64,000 nt of DNA from Jeotgalibacillus proteolyticus (GTDB lineage: Bacteria > Bacillota > Bacilli > Bacillales > Jeotgalibacillaceae). The translations under genes and the position numbers were made by a program. Shown piece by piece: positions 8,090 to 16,678 of this stretch (position 1 is the stretch's first letter; each line of letters begins with the position of its first letter). The notes beneath the pieces are model-generated. The model was not told where the DNA came from. It ran no database searches and saw only the letters and a list, made by a program, of their open reading frames with translations. Location of the stretch: assembly GCF_002926065.1 (NCBI RefSeq), contig NZ_PREZ01000003.1:436501-500500 (forward strand). The letters run 5' to 3'.

Positions 8090-9040
8090 ATGAACAATTT
8101 GCAGCCAACCATTTCCTTTATTATTCCCGCATATAATGAAGCAGAAAATGTACCCTTGGTTCATAAGGAATTAAAAAAGACGTTTGAAGATTTATCTTAT
8201 CAATTTGAAATTGTCTTTGTTGATGACGGGAGCAGTGATAATACTCTGACTGTCCTGCAAGATATGGCCAGCAAATGTGATAAAGTGAACTATGTTTCCT
8301 TTACGAGAAACTTTGGAAAAGAAGCCGCTCTTATCGCAGGGCTTGAGCATGTTAAGGGAGATGCGGTCATTATTATGGATGCCGACTTGCAGCATCCTGT
8401 CTCTTTAATTCCTGATCTGCTAAAAGGATTTGAGGAAGGATACGATCAGGTCATTGCCAAGCGCAATCGTAAAGGAGATTCAAAGCTCCGTACTGCGCTT
8501 TCAAATTTTTATTACTTCGTTATAAATAAACTGACCGATGTGGATATGAAAAACGGAGTCGGTGATTTCCGTTTACTTAGCAGGCGGGCAATTAATGCGA
8601 TGCTAATGCTAAAAGAAGGAAACCGCTTTTCAAAAGGGTTATTTTCTTGGATAGGATACGAGCAGAAAATCATTCATTATGAGAACGTCCAGCGTGAAAA
8701 CGGAGAATCCAAGTGGTCGTTTTCAAATCTTGTCAATTACGGCATTGATGGAATGATTTCATTTAATCTTAAGCCTCTCAGAGTTTGTTTATATATGGGG
8801 CTGTTTATCTTGTTTATTTCCCTTATCTATATCATGGCGATGTTTGTGCAGGTGTTCCGTGAGGGAGTCAGTGTCCCGGGATATTTCACGACCATTTCAG
8901 CTGTTCTGTTTTTAGGCGGTCTTCATTTATTCAGTCTGGGTATAATCGGAGAATATATCGGACGTATTTATTATGAGGCAAAGCAAAGACCCCTCTATCT
9001 TGTTCAGGAAACCAATGTTACTAAGAGAGGTTCAGAATGA
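8090..9040 (+). CDS. csbB: Polyprenyl-phosphate glycosyltransferase (GT2), CsbB-like
   Basis: This 316-residue GT-A glycosyltransferase shows the GT2 motifs DDGSSDNT (about 43-50) and DADLQHP (about 95-101) and a QRENGESKWS segment near 200-209. Two C-terminal membrane helices follow (about 228-250 and 262-285). Such enzymes charge undecaprenyl phosphate with a sugar on the cytoplasmic face. It overlaps gtrA by 4 bp, and yfhO follows. This is the three-component arrangement known to decorate teichoic acids in Bacillus and Listeria. A GGAGGAGC Shine-Dalgarno and a SigB-type promoter precede it. Confidence 0.9.
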   Translation: MNNLQPTISFIIPAYNEAENVPLVHKELKKTFEDLSYQFEIVFVDDGSSDNTLTVLQDMASKCDKVNYVSFTRNFGKEAALIAGLEHVKGDAVIIMDADLQHPVSLIPDLLKGFEEGYDQVIAKRNRKGDSKLRTALSNFYYFVINKLTDVDMKNGVGDFRLLSRRAINAMLMLKEGNRFSKGLFSWIGYEQKIIHYENVQRENGESKWSFSNLVNYGIDGMISFNLKPLRVCLYMGLFILFISLIYIMAMFVQVFREGVSVPGYFTTISAVLFLGGLHLFSLGIIGEYIGRIYYEAKQRPLYLVQETNVTKRGSE

Positions 9041-9426
9041 AGCGTTTTAATACAGAATTCACCCGATTTGTCGTAGTAGGAGGGATCAACACCCTCAATT
9101 ACTACGCGGTCTTTTTATTTTTCCATCAATTATTATCCCTGCATTATATGGCTTCACATTTGATAGGGTTTATGGTCAGCCTTGTCATCTCGTTCTTTTT
9201 AAATTCGTATTTCACCTATAGAGTCAAGCCGACATGGGCAAAGTTTTTACAATTCCCCATCACCCAGCTTGTCAATGTAGGTGTATCGTCAGCTTTTGTA
9301 TTCGCTTTTGTGGAGTGGCTGAACTTTAACAGCTCTATCGCTCCTCTTTTTGCCGTGATCTTTACAATCCCCGTAACCTTTATCGTGACAGGGAAAATTC
9401 TTAAAACAAATGGTGAGCCTTTATGA
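9037..9426 (+). CDS. gtrA: GtrA-family lipid-linked sugar flippase
   Basis: This 129-residue, four-helix membrane protein matches the GtrA family: RFVVVGGINTLNYY near the N-terminus, then FFLNSYFTYRV at about 55-65. Members are thought to flip undecaprenyl-phosphate sugars across the membrane. The start overlaps the csbB stop (ATGA), and the stop overlaps the yfhO start (ATGATAA), so the three genes are tightly coupled. Confidence 0.9.
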   Translation: MKRFNTEFTRFVVVGGINTLNYYAVFLFFHQLLSLHYMASHLIGFMVSLVISFFLNSYFTYRVKPTWAKFLQFPITQLVNVGVSSAFVFAFVEWLNFNSSIAPLFAVIFTIPVTFIVTGKILKTNGEPL

Positions 9427-12056
9427 TAAATAAACGTAACATTCTTTTACTTGTACTGGCGGCTTTTGCCGCCGCTTTCTTTTCCCACTTTTTCTTTTTG
9501 AGAGAGTGGTGGAATGACAGCTATATGCTTGGCCCTAATGACGGCTTAAACCAGATCGCCCCCTTTAAAGAGATGTTCTACAACGAATATACAAGCGGCA
9601 GTTTTTTCTATTCCTTTTCTTTTGGGATGGGAGCAGGCATCTATAGTCAGCTTGGCTATTATTACTCGACAAATTTAATTTACATAGTAACGGTGGCAGC
9701 CGTTTACCTGCTGGAAGTCACCAGCATCATTGACAAGCCGGATGTTTTATTCTGGGCGCAGGCAAATGTATGGCTGAGTGTCATCCGGGTTACGGGTATT
9801 ATTATTCTTACGACACTTGTTTTCAGATACATGAAAATTCGATTGATACCCGCTTTTGCGGGCGCTTCTCTTTACGCTATTAATGCGATTTATTTCAGAC
9901 ATGTTGTGTACTGGGAGTTTTTTGCAGATGCGTTTTTCTGGGTGCCGCTTTTAGTTCTCGGTGTAGAAAAGATCATTCGGGAAAAGCAGCCTGTATGGTT
10001 TATTGCCGCGGTTGCTTTAACGGTATTTACTAATTTTTATTTTGCCTATATTAATCTGATTTTTATTGCGATCTACATTGTGTTCCGCTGGTTTATTCAT
10101 TTAGAAAAAAATGAAGCTTCGCTGCGGTCACAGATTAAACAGCTCGGTTTTGGCGGTCTTTTAGGATTCGGCATAGGTTCTGTCGGCTTTATTCCTGCGG
10201 TTTACGGTTACTTGAACAATCACCGTCCCCCATTTGAAAATGACATCCCTTTACTGGATCCCTTTGATAATGTGTTATTTAGCAGCCTGACCCTTCTTCT
10301 TCCGGCAATTTTTCTTTTATTCGTCTGGATGTGGTCGTTTTACCGGAACAGACTGTTTTTATTGTTTGCCTCCCTCAGTCTGCTGCTGTCGATACTGCAC
10401 TTTGTCCCTTATGCAGGCAGTATGTTTAACGGTTTTTCAGCCCCTAGAAACCGCTTTGAGTACCTCGCGTACTTTTCAATCGGCGGAATGACAGCGGTTG
10501 GTCTTCAGCTGCTTGCAAAGGCAAGAAAATTACAGCTGGTTATAGCGGGCGGATTTGCTATCGGAGCTTACCTTTTCTACTATTATTTCGATCAGACCTA
10601 TACAGCTGATACGGATAAAGCAATTGTAATTCTTATACAGGCAGCAATTGTACTTGTAGCTTTTCTTCTATACGGCTGGTTTAAAAAACCTGCTTACGGC
10701 TACACGCTCATCGCTGTCATTATTATTGGAAACATCGTTGTCATGAACAACCATCAGCAACACTCTTTTGGCAGTGTAGAGCGGGTTAATAAGGAGTATC
10801 TTCTCAGTGAAGACTACATGCACCCTGAGCAAAAGGAACTTATTGCAGAGCTCCAGGAAATTGATAACTCTGTCATGCCAAGACTTGACTGGCGCGGGGA
10901 GGATCTTCGGAACAATATCCCAATCGTTCAAGGGTTTTATGGGACCAGCGCTTATTCCAGTATTCAAAATAAAAATGTTCTCTTCTTTTACTACGAGGAT
11001 TTAGAAATCGATATGGAGCATGAGAGTGTCAGCCGGTATTCAGGTTTTGGGGACCGGGCTAATTTATACAGTCTCCTGCGGGGAAAATACCTGATGCACG
11101 CAAAAGCATGGGAGGAAGAAATCATTCCGTATGGCTTTGAAGAGATTCTCCAAAGTGAAAACTATGTTATTTATGAAAACACCAATGTTCTTCCATTTAT
11201 AAAAACTTCAAGCGAGCTTTATAATGAGGATGATGTTAAACAGGTGGATATTCCTTCAAGGGAAAGCGCGATGCTGTCAGGAATTGTGGTAAAGGATCTG
11301 GAGCAGGAGCCTTCTGAGATTGAATCGCAGGAAGACCTTTTAGAAAACGCCGAAATTGTCCCTGTTGATGCGACCTACGAGGACGGGCAGCTAACCGTTA
11401 CCGGTGATAGAGGCGGTCTTGATTTTAGAATTAATGAGGCAGCAGCGGACTGGGAAGACCTTTATTTATCCTTCTTCCTTGAGAATAACGACCGTCAGGC
11501 ACCTATGCTGAAAATTGCGGTGAATGAATTTGAAACGCTCCGCAAATCACACAGATCCCTCTACAGAACAGCGATCAACGACATCACCGTCAGGGTAGCA
11601 AGTGCTGAAACGGTTTCGCTTCGTGTCAGGGAAGGAAGCTATACGCTTGAGAACCTGAAGCTGTTCGGTGAAGATTATGCTGCACTGGACGAGGCTGTCC
11701 AGACAGATACACATCCCGACGAGGCAGAGCTTTCCGGTAATAAAATCAAGCTGCAATTTGATAATAGGGATAATGATTCGCATCTGACCATTCCGATTCC
11801 TTATGAGTTAGGTTGGCAGGTGAAGGTAAACGGAGAAAAAAGAGACATCCTGGAAACCAATTTTGCCTTTTTAGGCACTGAAATTGATGAAGGTGAAAAT
11901 ACAGTTGAATTTGTTTATTACCCGCCTTATTTCAGAAGCAGCCTGACTGCTGCAGTTGTTTCCCTGCTGATCACTGTAATCTGGGGGATGACGCATTGGA
12001 AAAAGAATCGTAAAAGCAGGCCGGGACGTAACGATAAGTTTATAAACGTGAGGTGA
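9423..12056 (+). CDS. yfhO: YfhO-family membrane glycosyltransferase (GT-C fold)
   Basis: This 877-residue protein has about 12 membrane segments in its first 450 residues, a large extracellular domain and a final membrane helix near 845-860 followed by a basic tail. This is the YfhO family. In the three-component model it transfers the flipped sugar from the lipid carrier to lipoteichoic acid or another wall polymer. Its last codons and TGA stop (12054-12056) lie inside a dispersed repeat that begins at 12045, so the extreme C-terminus is repeat-encoded. No terminator belongs to it other than the one at the far end of that repeat. Confidence 0.88.
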   Translation: MINKRNILLLVLAAFAAAFFSHFFFLREWWNDSYMLGPNDGLNQIAPFKEMFYNEYTSGSFFYSFSFGMGAGIYSQLGYYYSTNLIYIVTVAAVYLLEVTSIIDKPDVLFWAQANVWLSVIRVTGIIILTTLVFRYMKIRLIPAFAGASLYAINAIYFRHVVYWEFFADAFFWVPLLVLGVEKIIREKQPVWFIAAVALTVFTNFYFAYINLIFIAIYIVFRWFIHLEKNEASLRSQIKQLGFGGLLGFGIGSVGFIPAVYGYLNNHRPPFENDIPLLDPFDNVLFSSLTLLLPAIFLLFVWMWSFYRNRLFLLFASLSLLLSILHFVPYAGSMFNGFSAPRNRFEYLAYFSIGGMTAVGLQLLAKARKLQLVIAGGFAIGAYLFYYYFDQTYTADTDKAIVILIQAAIVLVAFLLYGWFKKPAYGYTLIAVIIIGNIVVMNNHQQHSFGSVERVNKEYLLSEDYMHPEQKELIAELQEIDNSVMPRLDWRGEDLRNNIPIVQGFYGTSAYSSIQNKNVLFFYYEDLEIDMEHESVSRYSGFGDRANLYSLLRGKYLMHAKAWEEEIIPYGFEEILQSENYVIYENTNVLPFIKTSSELYNEDDVKQVDIPSRESAMLSGIVVKDLEQEPSEIESQEDLLENAEIVPVDATYEDGQLTVTGDRGGLDFRINEAAADWEDLYLSFFLENNDRQAPMLKIAVNEFETLRKSHRSLYRTAINDITVRVASAETVSLRVREGSYTLENLKLFGEDYAALDEAVQTDTHPDEAELSGNKIKLQFDNRDNDSHLTIPIPYELGWQVKVNGEKRDILETNFAFLGTEIDEGENTVEFVYYPPYFRSSLTAAVVSLLITVIWGMTHWKKNRKSRPGRNDKFINVR

Positions 12057-12209
12057 ACGGAGCGGAAGGGGGCGACTCCAGCGGGATAGAGCGGGAGCTT
12101 GAGATCCACTTGCGAAGCAAGTTAGCGAAGGGCCCCGCGGAAAGCGTCCCCTGAAGCGCAGGGAACCGGGTTTAGGAGGGAGTGACACATTTGTCTCCCT
12201 CCCTTTTTA
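12045..12209 (-). repeat. Dispersed 3'-gene repeat, copy R1
   Basis: Read on the minus strand, this starts with a terminator hairpin just after the MFS gene stop (12222). It continues through the family core GCTAACTTGCTTCGCAAGTG with its nested inverted repeat and ends at CACCTCACGTT inside the 3' end of yfhO. It matches R5 (25668-25841) and R6 (60831-61002) over about 165-174 bp, and the cores of three more copies at 14735-15345. Open reading frames across it are artefacts. Confidence 0.85.
12175..12209. terminator. Terminator inside repeat R1
   Basis: GGAGGGAG pairs with CTCCCTCC around a 12-nt loop (TGACACATTTGT), with five T after it on the plus strand and an A/T-rich flank on the other. 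It can end both the csbB-gtrA-yfhO transcript and the convergent MFS transcript. Confidence 0.8.
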
Positions 12210-12221
12210 ATTTAAAACGAT

Positions 12222-13457
12222 TTACCCCGCTTCCTTCATCCCTTCAAACACTTTTTTCTTCTCAGGGTGAAGCATCATCCCGATTAACACAAGCGTAGAA
12301 ACTAAACACAGGAATGCCAGTGCAATAATGGTTAACCGGAGTGAAAAGATATCCGCGACGACACCCATTCCAAGTACAAAAACAATTTGAAAGAAGCTTA
12401 ACACTACCCCATACAAACTCGTCACCCGCCCCATTATCTCAATTGGGACCTTGTGCTGATACCAGGTTGTATAGCCGGTATTTGAAAAGGCATTAAAAAA
12501 GCCGAGAAGAACAAAGCCGGCTGCGATCATTTCAAAGGAGTCACTGAAGGCGTAAATCAAATAACCGGTGGAAACCATTAAAAAACCTCCGCCAAATAAA
12601 AATTTGACAGATAAACGGTTTGCAAAGACTGCAACTGCAGCTGCTCCTAATACAGCTCCAACACCAGTAATACTGATTAATAAGCTGTATTGGAACTCAC
12701 TCAAATTCACGACCTGTCTGGCAAACACGACCTCCTGTGCATCCATCGCAAATGTACCCAGCATGATGACTAAGTTAATACCAAGCACGCCCAGGAATAA
12801 AGCCTGTCCTCTGGCGAAATGGAAAACAGCCTGAAAATCCTCCTTAATCGCCTGAAAAGACAAAGGGTTGATGCCTGCTGTTTTTTCACCGTCAACATTC
12901 GGAAGGAACAGTAAAATGAAAGCCGAGAGGAAAAAGGTGACTGCATTAATCCAAATAGCCATATGTAATGAGCTCATAATAAATAACATGCCGGCAATTG
13001 CGGGACCAATAATAAAGGCTCCTGAGGTTGTCAGCGAGTAAAACGAATTAAAACGTTTTCTTTTTTTCTCAGGAACAAGCATCGTTATGTAGGTTAAAGA
13101 AGCGGGAGCAAAGAAGGATTTTGCCATTGAAATAAACCACAATAAAAGATAGATGCCCCACACTGAGGGCATAAACGGAATAAGTGCCACAAGCGCACCG
13201 CAAATCACATCTGTCCAAATCATTAATTTCCGCTTATTTGCACGGTCAATGATGCTCCCTGCCCAAAGCCTCGTAAAAATAGCGGCTGCCGGTCTGACAA
13301 TCCAAAGTCCGGCAACCGCCGCTGCAGACCCTGTCATCTCAAGCACAAGCAGATTAATCGCAACGAGGTAAACAAAGTCCCCGACTGTCGACAGTCCCAT
13401 TCCTGATAAAAGTAATGCAGGGAATCGCCATCCCTCCCACCTCAGTGACTTATTCAT
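12222..13457 (-). CDS. MFS transporter, multidrug/macrolide-type
   Basis: This 411-residue protein has about 11-12 membrane helices. A GxxxDRxxKRK-like loop after helix 2 (SIIDRANKRKLMIW, about 62-75) is typical of the major facilitator superfamily; relatives with the LWIVRPAAAIFTRLWAGS pattern are MefA/YfmO-like exporters. The substrate is unknown. It converges on yfhO. The plus-strand reading frames at 12568-12834 and 13153-13371 are shadows. Confidence 0.85.
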   Translation of the reverse strand: MNKSLRWEGWRFPALLLSGMGLSTVGDFVYLVAINLLVLEMTGSAAAVAGLWIVRPAAAIFTRLWAGSIIDRANKRKLMIWTDVICGALVALIPFMPSVWGIYLLLWFISMAKSFFAPASLTYITMLVPEKKRKRFNSFYSLTTSGAFIIGPAIAGMLFIMSSLHMAIWINAVTFFLSAFILLFLPNVDGEKTAGINPLSFQAIKEDFQAVFHFARGQALFLGVLGINLVIMLGTFAMDAQEVVFARQVVNLSEFQYSLLISITGVGAVLGAAAVAVFANRLSVKFLFGGGFLMVSTGYLIYAFSDSFEMIAAGFVLLGFFNAFSNTGYTTWYQHKVPIEIMGRVTSLYGVVLSFFQIVFVLGMGVVADIFSLRLTIIALAFLCLVSTLVLIGMMLHPEKKKVFEGMKEAG

Positions 13458-13630
13458 TCCAACCTCCCCCTTTCCTATCCATTCTCTAAATGGAAATTCA
13501 TTTCCTTGTTAATCAGGGAGATTACGTGATCATTGTGTGACAGTTCATTTACAGGACAATATTTTAGTAAGAAGGATCTCCCCCCTTACTGATTAAGGGA
13601 GTTTGAAGCCGCTTTTGATCCTGCTCATCG

Positions 13631-14098
13631 TTATTTGTAATCATTAATGATCAGATGTTTAGTTGAAGCCGGAAGATCTATTAATTTATCCTTTAAAAAA
13701 GATGGCTTAACGTTCATCTCATGTAACTCGTTTAAAGGGACCCATCTATAAACAAGGCGCTCGCCTTCTTCCCCGAAAAACTCTTCTTCTTTCACTAAAA
13801 GTTGAGAAGACGAAAGAGCATAATACAGCCCAATTTCATGAAAATCCTGCTCCCGATATTGAAAGAAATTCTCCGTCATCCAGAGAAGCCGTTCTGCCTT
13901 TACCTCGACTCCGAGCTCTTCTTCCATTTCTCTTTCGACTGCCGTCTTAGAGTCCTCCTTTACTTGAACACGCCCTCCCGGCAGTGCCCAATACGTATCA
14001 TTTCCCTGTCGATGAAGCAGGATATGATTGTTTTTAATTAACACGCCGGCGACACGGTAATTAAATACTGTTTTGCCGATTTCAAAAGTAGAATCCAT
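13631..14098 (-). CDS. NUDIX hydrolase with intact Nudix box
   Basis: This 155-residue protein carries a complete Nudix box (GGRVQVKEDSKTAVEREMEE then ELG, about residues 40-62), including the REXXEE catalytic glutamates. Members hydrolyse nucleoside diphosphates linked to another group. It directly follows a second NUDIX gene with no gap (14098/14099), so the two are one transcription unit. The C-terminal half (RWVPLNELHEMNVKPSFLKD) is the usual NUDIX tail. The substrate is unknown. Confidence 0.88.
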   Translation of the reverse strand: MDSTFEIGKTVFNYRVAGVLIKNNHILLHRQGNDTYWALPGGRVQVKEDSKTAVEREMEEELGVEVKAERLLWMTENFFQYREQDFHEIGLYYALSSSQLLVKEEEFFGEEGERLVYRWVPLNELHEMNVKPSFLKDKLIDLPASTKHLIINDYK

Positions 14099-14560
14099 TT
14101 AACGCCTCTCCCCTTCCTCACATGCTCCAACAATCTTCCTCACTTCTTCTTTTACACCCTCTGGATACAGAATAAATTCCTCGTTCCAGAGCGTTTCAAG
14201 CGGAACCCAAAGAGCCACAGACTTCTTACCGGGCTCGGTTACTTTAAATTGCTCGACCTCGTATAATTGTTTTTCTGTAAATCCAGCTGAATAAAGCTGT
14301 GTGATTTCATGACCGACCTGGCCGTCCACCTGGTAAATGTTTTCAAGGCAAGCGAGATAAGACTTAACCTCTATATCAGCATCAATTTCTTCTTTAAATT
14401 CACGCACCAATGTATCGCGCGATCTTTCACCGAGCTCAATCGTTCCTCCAAGCGGACGGTAGAAGATCCCGTTTCCTTTTGAGTGCTTTTTGTTTTGTTT
14501 TTCCAGAAGGATTTTGTTTTCCTTCATAATGATTCCCAGTGAGGTTGCACGCGGCTTCAT
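14099..14560 (-). CDS. NUDIX-family protein with altered Nudix box
   Basis: This 153-residue protein has a Nudix box reading GGTIELGERSRDTLVREFKE then EID: the catalytic RExxEE core is present, but the following conserved glycine is aspartate. It may still be active. It sits immediately upstream of, and abuts, the second NUDIX gene. Sequence similarity between the two is limited outside the box, so a recent tandem duplication is unlikely. The N-terminus (MKPRATSLGIIMKENKILL) is a normal NUDIX start. Confidence 0.82.
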   Translation of the reverse strand: MKPRATSLGIIMKENKILLEKQNKKHSKGNGIFYRPLGGTIELGERSRDTLVREFKEEIDADIEVKSYLACLENIYQVDGQVGHEITQLYSAGFTEKQLYEVEQFKVTEPGKKSVALWVPLETLWNEEFILYPEGVKEEVRKIVGACEEGERR

Positions 14561-14734
14561 CTAATTCCTCCTTTAAAACTGCCAGACTCTCTAACTTCTG
14601 CTTTCATGCAGAATTACCCTCTTTTTCATAAGTGAAATTGCTGAATAACTCTTCTTTTTTTTCGTATACATGGTAAAAAGCAGGTCAGGGGCAGGGTGAA
14701 ATGTGTCTCAACTTCATAACCCGGTTCACTGCGT

Positions 14735-14911
14735 TAGAAGGTTCTTTGAAATTAGAATTCTATGGGTGAATTCCTTTTTAATTTGCATGTTGATTTCCAT
14801 TGCAGGGGCATGCTTTCCGCGGGACGGGAGCTGAGCTAACTTGCTGCGCAAGTGGATCTCAGCCTTCCCGTTTCTTCCCGCAGGAGTCAGCCCCTTCCAT
14901 TTCAATCAACT
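14735..14911 (+). repeat. Dispersed repeat core, copy R2
   Basis: This shares GAGCTAACTTGCTGCGCAAG and the following GGATCTCA arm with the other copies. It also has an upstream extension (TATGGGTGAATTCC, then CATTGCAGGGGCATGC) found only in R2, R3 and R4. R2 and R3 are almost identical and lie 277 bp apart. It sits in the 844-bp gap between the divergent NUDIX and 15405 genes, which holds three repeat copies and no gene that I can support. Confidence 0.8.
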
Positions 14912-15009
14912 CACAATTTTTGAATTTCTCTTCTTTAATGTAAATGTGTATTTTTACCGAAACACTCTACTGTACTAATGTGTCTCCTCCCATTAGTCCG
15001 GTTTCAACG

Positions 15010-15189
15010 TTTAGAATGTTCTTTGAAATTAGAATGCTATGGGTGAATTCCTTTTTAATTTGCATGTTGATTTCCATTGCAGGGGCATGCTTTCCACGGG
15101 GCGGGGCTTGAGCTAACTTGCTGCGCAAGTGGATCTCAGCCTTCCCGTTTATTCCCGCAGGAGTCAGCCCCTTCCATTTCAATCAACTC
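15010..15189 (+). repeat. Dispersed repeat core, copy R3
   Basis: Nearly identical to R2 from GTTCTTTGAAATTAGAAT through CCCCTTCCATTTCAATCAAC. Minus-strand reading frames here (14967-15182, 15183-15422) share an identical internal stretch only because they cross repeats R3 and R4. Confidence 0.8.
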
Positions 15190-15214
15190 GGTAAGTATAA
15201 GTTTATCTTCCAAA

Positions 15215-15345
15215 ATTCAATTGATATGGGTGAATCCCTTTTAATTTGCATATTGATTTCCATTGCAGGGGCATGCTTTCCGCGGGGCGGGGCTTGAGCT
15301 AACTTGCTATCGCAAGTGGATCTCAAGCTCCCGCTTCTGACCTTA
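15215..15345 (+). repeat. Dispersed repeat core, copy R4
   Basis: This carries the R2/R3-specific extension and the core with the nested inverted repeat (GCTTGAG...CTCAAGC around ACTTGC...GCAAGT). It then breaks off after CTCCCGCTTCTGACC, about 60 bp before the next gene, so its 3' third is missing. Confidence 0.75.
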
Positions 15346-15404
15346 CGTTTCTTTAATTTATCGATATGCCCCAGGCTCTTTGAAGCAAAGAGGAGGTGAA
15401 ATGC

Positions 15405-16457
15405 TTGAATCAGGATCCTCATTACATAAAAGGAATGCTTGAGCGGCTTAAGGATTTAGATGAGCTGACCAAGACAATGCAGGAGAAATTTGAAGGGGAG
15501 GGCAGCCGTAACCGGTTCGCCTGGCTCTTTATGCCTTTTTTAAAAGCACTGTACATAAGAAAAGAGCATACAGATGTTGTGATGCAGAAAATCTTGAATT
15601 TTGCCTCTGCGCCGCCTGTTATTGCTCTGTTTGGCGCGCTCGGATTTTTGAGCTTTATTACGGCGGTTGAAAGCGCGCTGCTCACCCCTTATCCCTATCT
15701 CCTCATTGGCCTTGCTCTTTATCTTTATTCTGCCATGGAGATTTTCTTCAGGCAGCTTGACTTTAAGGATAAGCTTTTTGATCTGTACGCATTTAAGGCG
15801 ATTCACCCTTCTCTCTATCAGGCTTTTCAATCCTTTAGTGGCACTGCCCCCTTTTCCTTTAACAGTCTGCATGAAACCATTCGTACCATTCTTGAACGGG
15901 AGCACTTGACAGGGATTGAAGCCTATAATGAATTAAAAGCCGTATACGAGAAGCTTGAGGCGATAACAGAAGAGCGTAATCAAATGATGAACGATGTGGA
16001 GTATTCCGAATCAAATATGGCTAATTTACTCACGGTCTATGAGCATGCGCTGAAGCTGGTTCAGGCAGCCGCTGCCAAAAGAGTTTCAAAGGATGTTCTC
16101 TATCTTTATACGGATTACAGCCTTTTTGAAAAAAGAGGAGATCTGCTTGTGTTACAGGAGAGCCATCACACATATGATATTCCGAGAGAGATTTCTTTAA
16201 CAGATGAGGCTGTACAGCATTGGGCAGTTGTAAAAGCGTGCCATGCTAAAGAGGATGCGGATTTAATTCAGCTTGACATCAGTCACCGCCTTGTTTCATT
16301 GGCGATAAAAATAAAAGTGGAACAGACGATTTATCTTTATTCCTTTCATTTTGCTCAGCGGGAAATAGATCACTTGATTGATATGATCATGCGGGAAGAG
16401 CTTCACACACTGCTTTACCATAGTATTTTGCTTTACCATAAAGAAAAGGAGGGATGA
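15405..16457 (+). CDS. Unrecognised protein with two central membrane helices
   Basis: I choose the TTG at 15405 (350 residues), 8 nt after a perfect AGGAGG. The in-frame GTG at 15396 overlaps that site. Two adjacent membrane helices are seen at about residues 65-83 and 90-107. The N-terminal part is helical and charged, and the C-terminal 200 residues are soluble and mixed helix/strand, with a coiled-coil-like stretch around 165-215. I do not recognise the family. It overlaps a 58-residue gene by a few bases, so the pair forms an operon. Confidence 0.7.
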   Translation: MNQDPHYIKGMLERLKDLDELTKTMQEKFEGEGSRNRFAWLFMPFLKALYIRKEHTDVVMQKILNFASAPPVIALFGALGFLSFITAVESALLTPYPYLLIGLALYLYSAMEIFFRQLDFKDKLFDLYAFKAIHPSLYQAFQSFSGTAPFSFNSLHETIRTILEREHLTGIEAYNELKAVYEKLEAITEERNQMMNDVEYSESNMANLLTVYEHALKLVQAAAAKRVSKDVLYLYTDYSLFEKRGDLLVLQESHHTYDIPREISLTDEAVQHWAVVKACHAKEDADLIQLDISHRLVSLAIKIKVEQTIYLYSFHFAQREIDHLIDMIMREELHTLLYHSILLYHKEKEG

Positions 16458-16459
16458 CC

Positions 16460-16636
16460 ATGGACGATCCTATCATTCTAAAGATGAAATCCTATCTGGA
16501 TGATATTCGTGAGCGACGAGAACGCTATGCAGATTTAACTGCATCCTCCAATAACGTCATCGTCAAGCCTTCTATTGCCCCTGAATTAAAGAAACGATCT
16601 GACATGCTCAAGCAGATCCTGGATGAGACAAAATGA
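16460..16636 (+). CDS. Small charged protein, partner of the upstream gene
   Basis: The protein has 58 residues from the ATG at 16460, which is 7 nt after AAAGGAGG. The ATG at 16454 abuts that site and overlaps the previous stop. It is helical and highly charged (MKSYLDDIRERRERYADL) with a second helix at the C-terminus, and has no membrane segment. No family is recognised. Its tight coupling to the membrane protein suggests a complex, which is inference. Confidence 0.65.
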   Translation: MDDPIILKMKSYLDDIRERRERYADLTASSNNVIVKPSIAPELKKRSDMLKQILDETK

Positions 16637-16639
16637 ATC

Positions 16640-16678
16640 AAGCTCCCTTCCTGTTAAAAAGGAAGAGAGCTTTTTTTT
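16640..16678. terminator. Bidirectional terminator between convergent operons
   Basis: AGCTCCCTTCC pairs with GGAAGAGAGCT (one mismatch) around a TGTTAAAAA loop, followed by eight T. It overlaps the thiF stop codon on the minus strand. Confidence 0.85.

Noticed and set aside
14967-15422. Two minus-strand frames sharing a peptide
   Set aside because: The shared peptide comes from repeats R3 and R4; no ribosome site and no protein-like composition.
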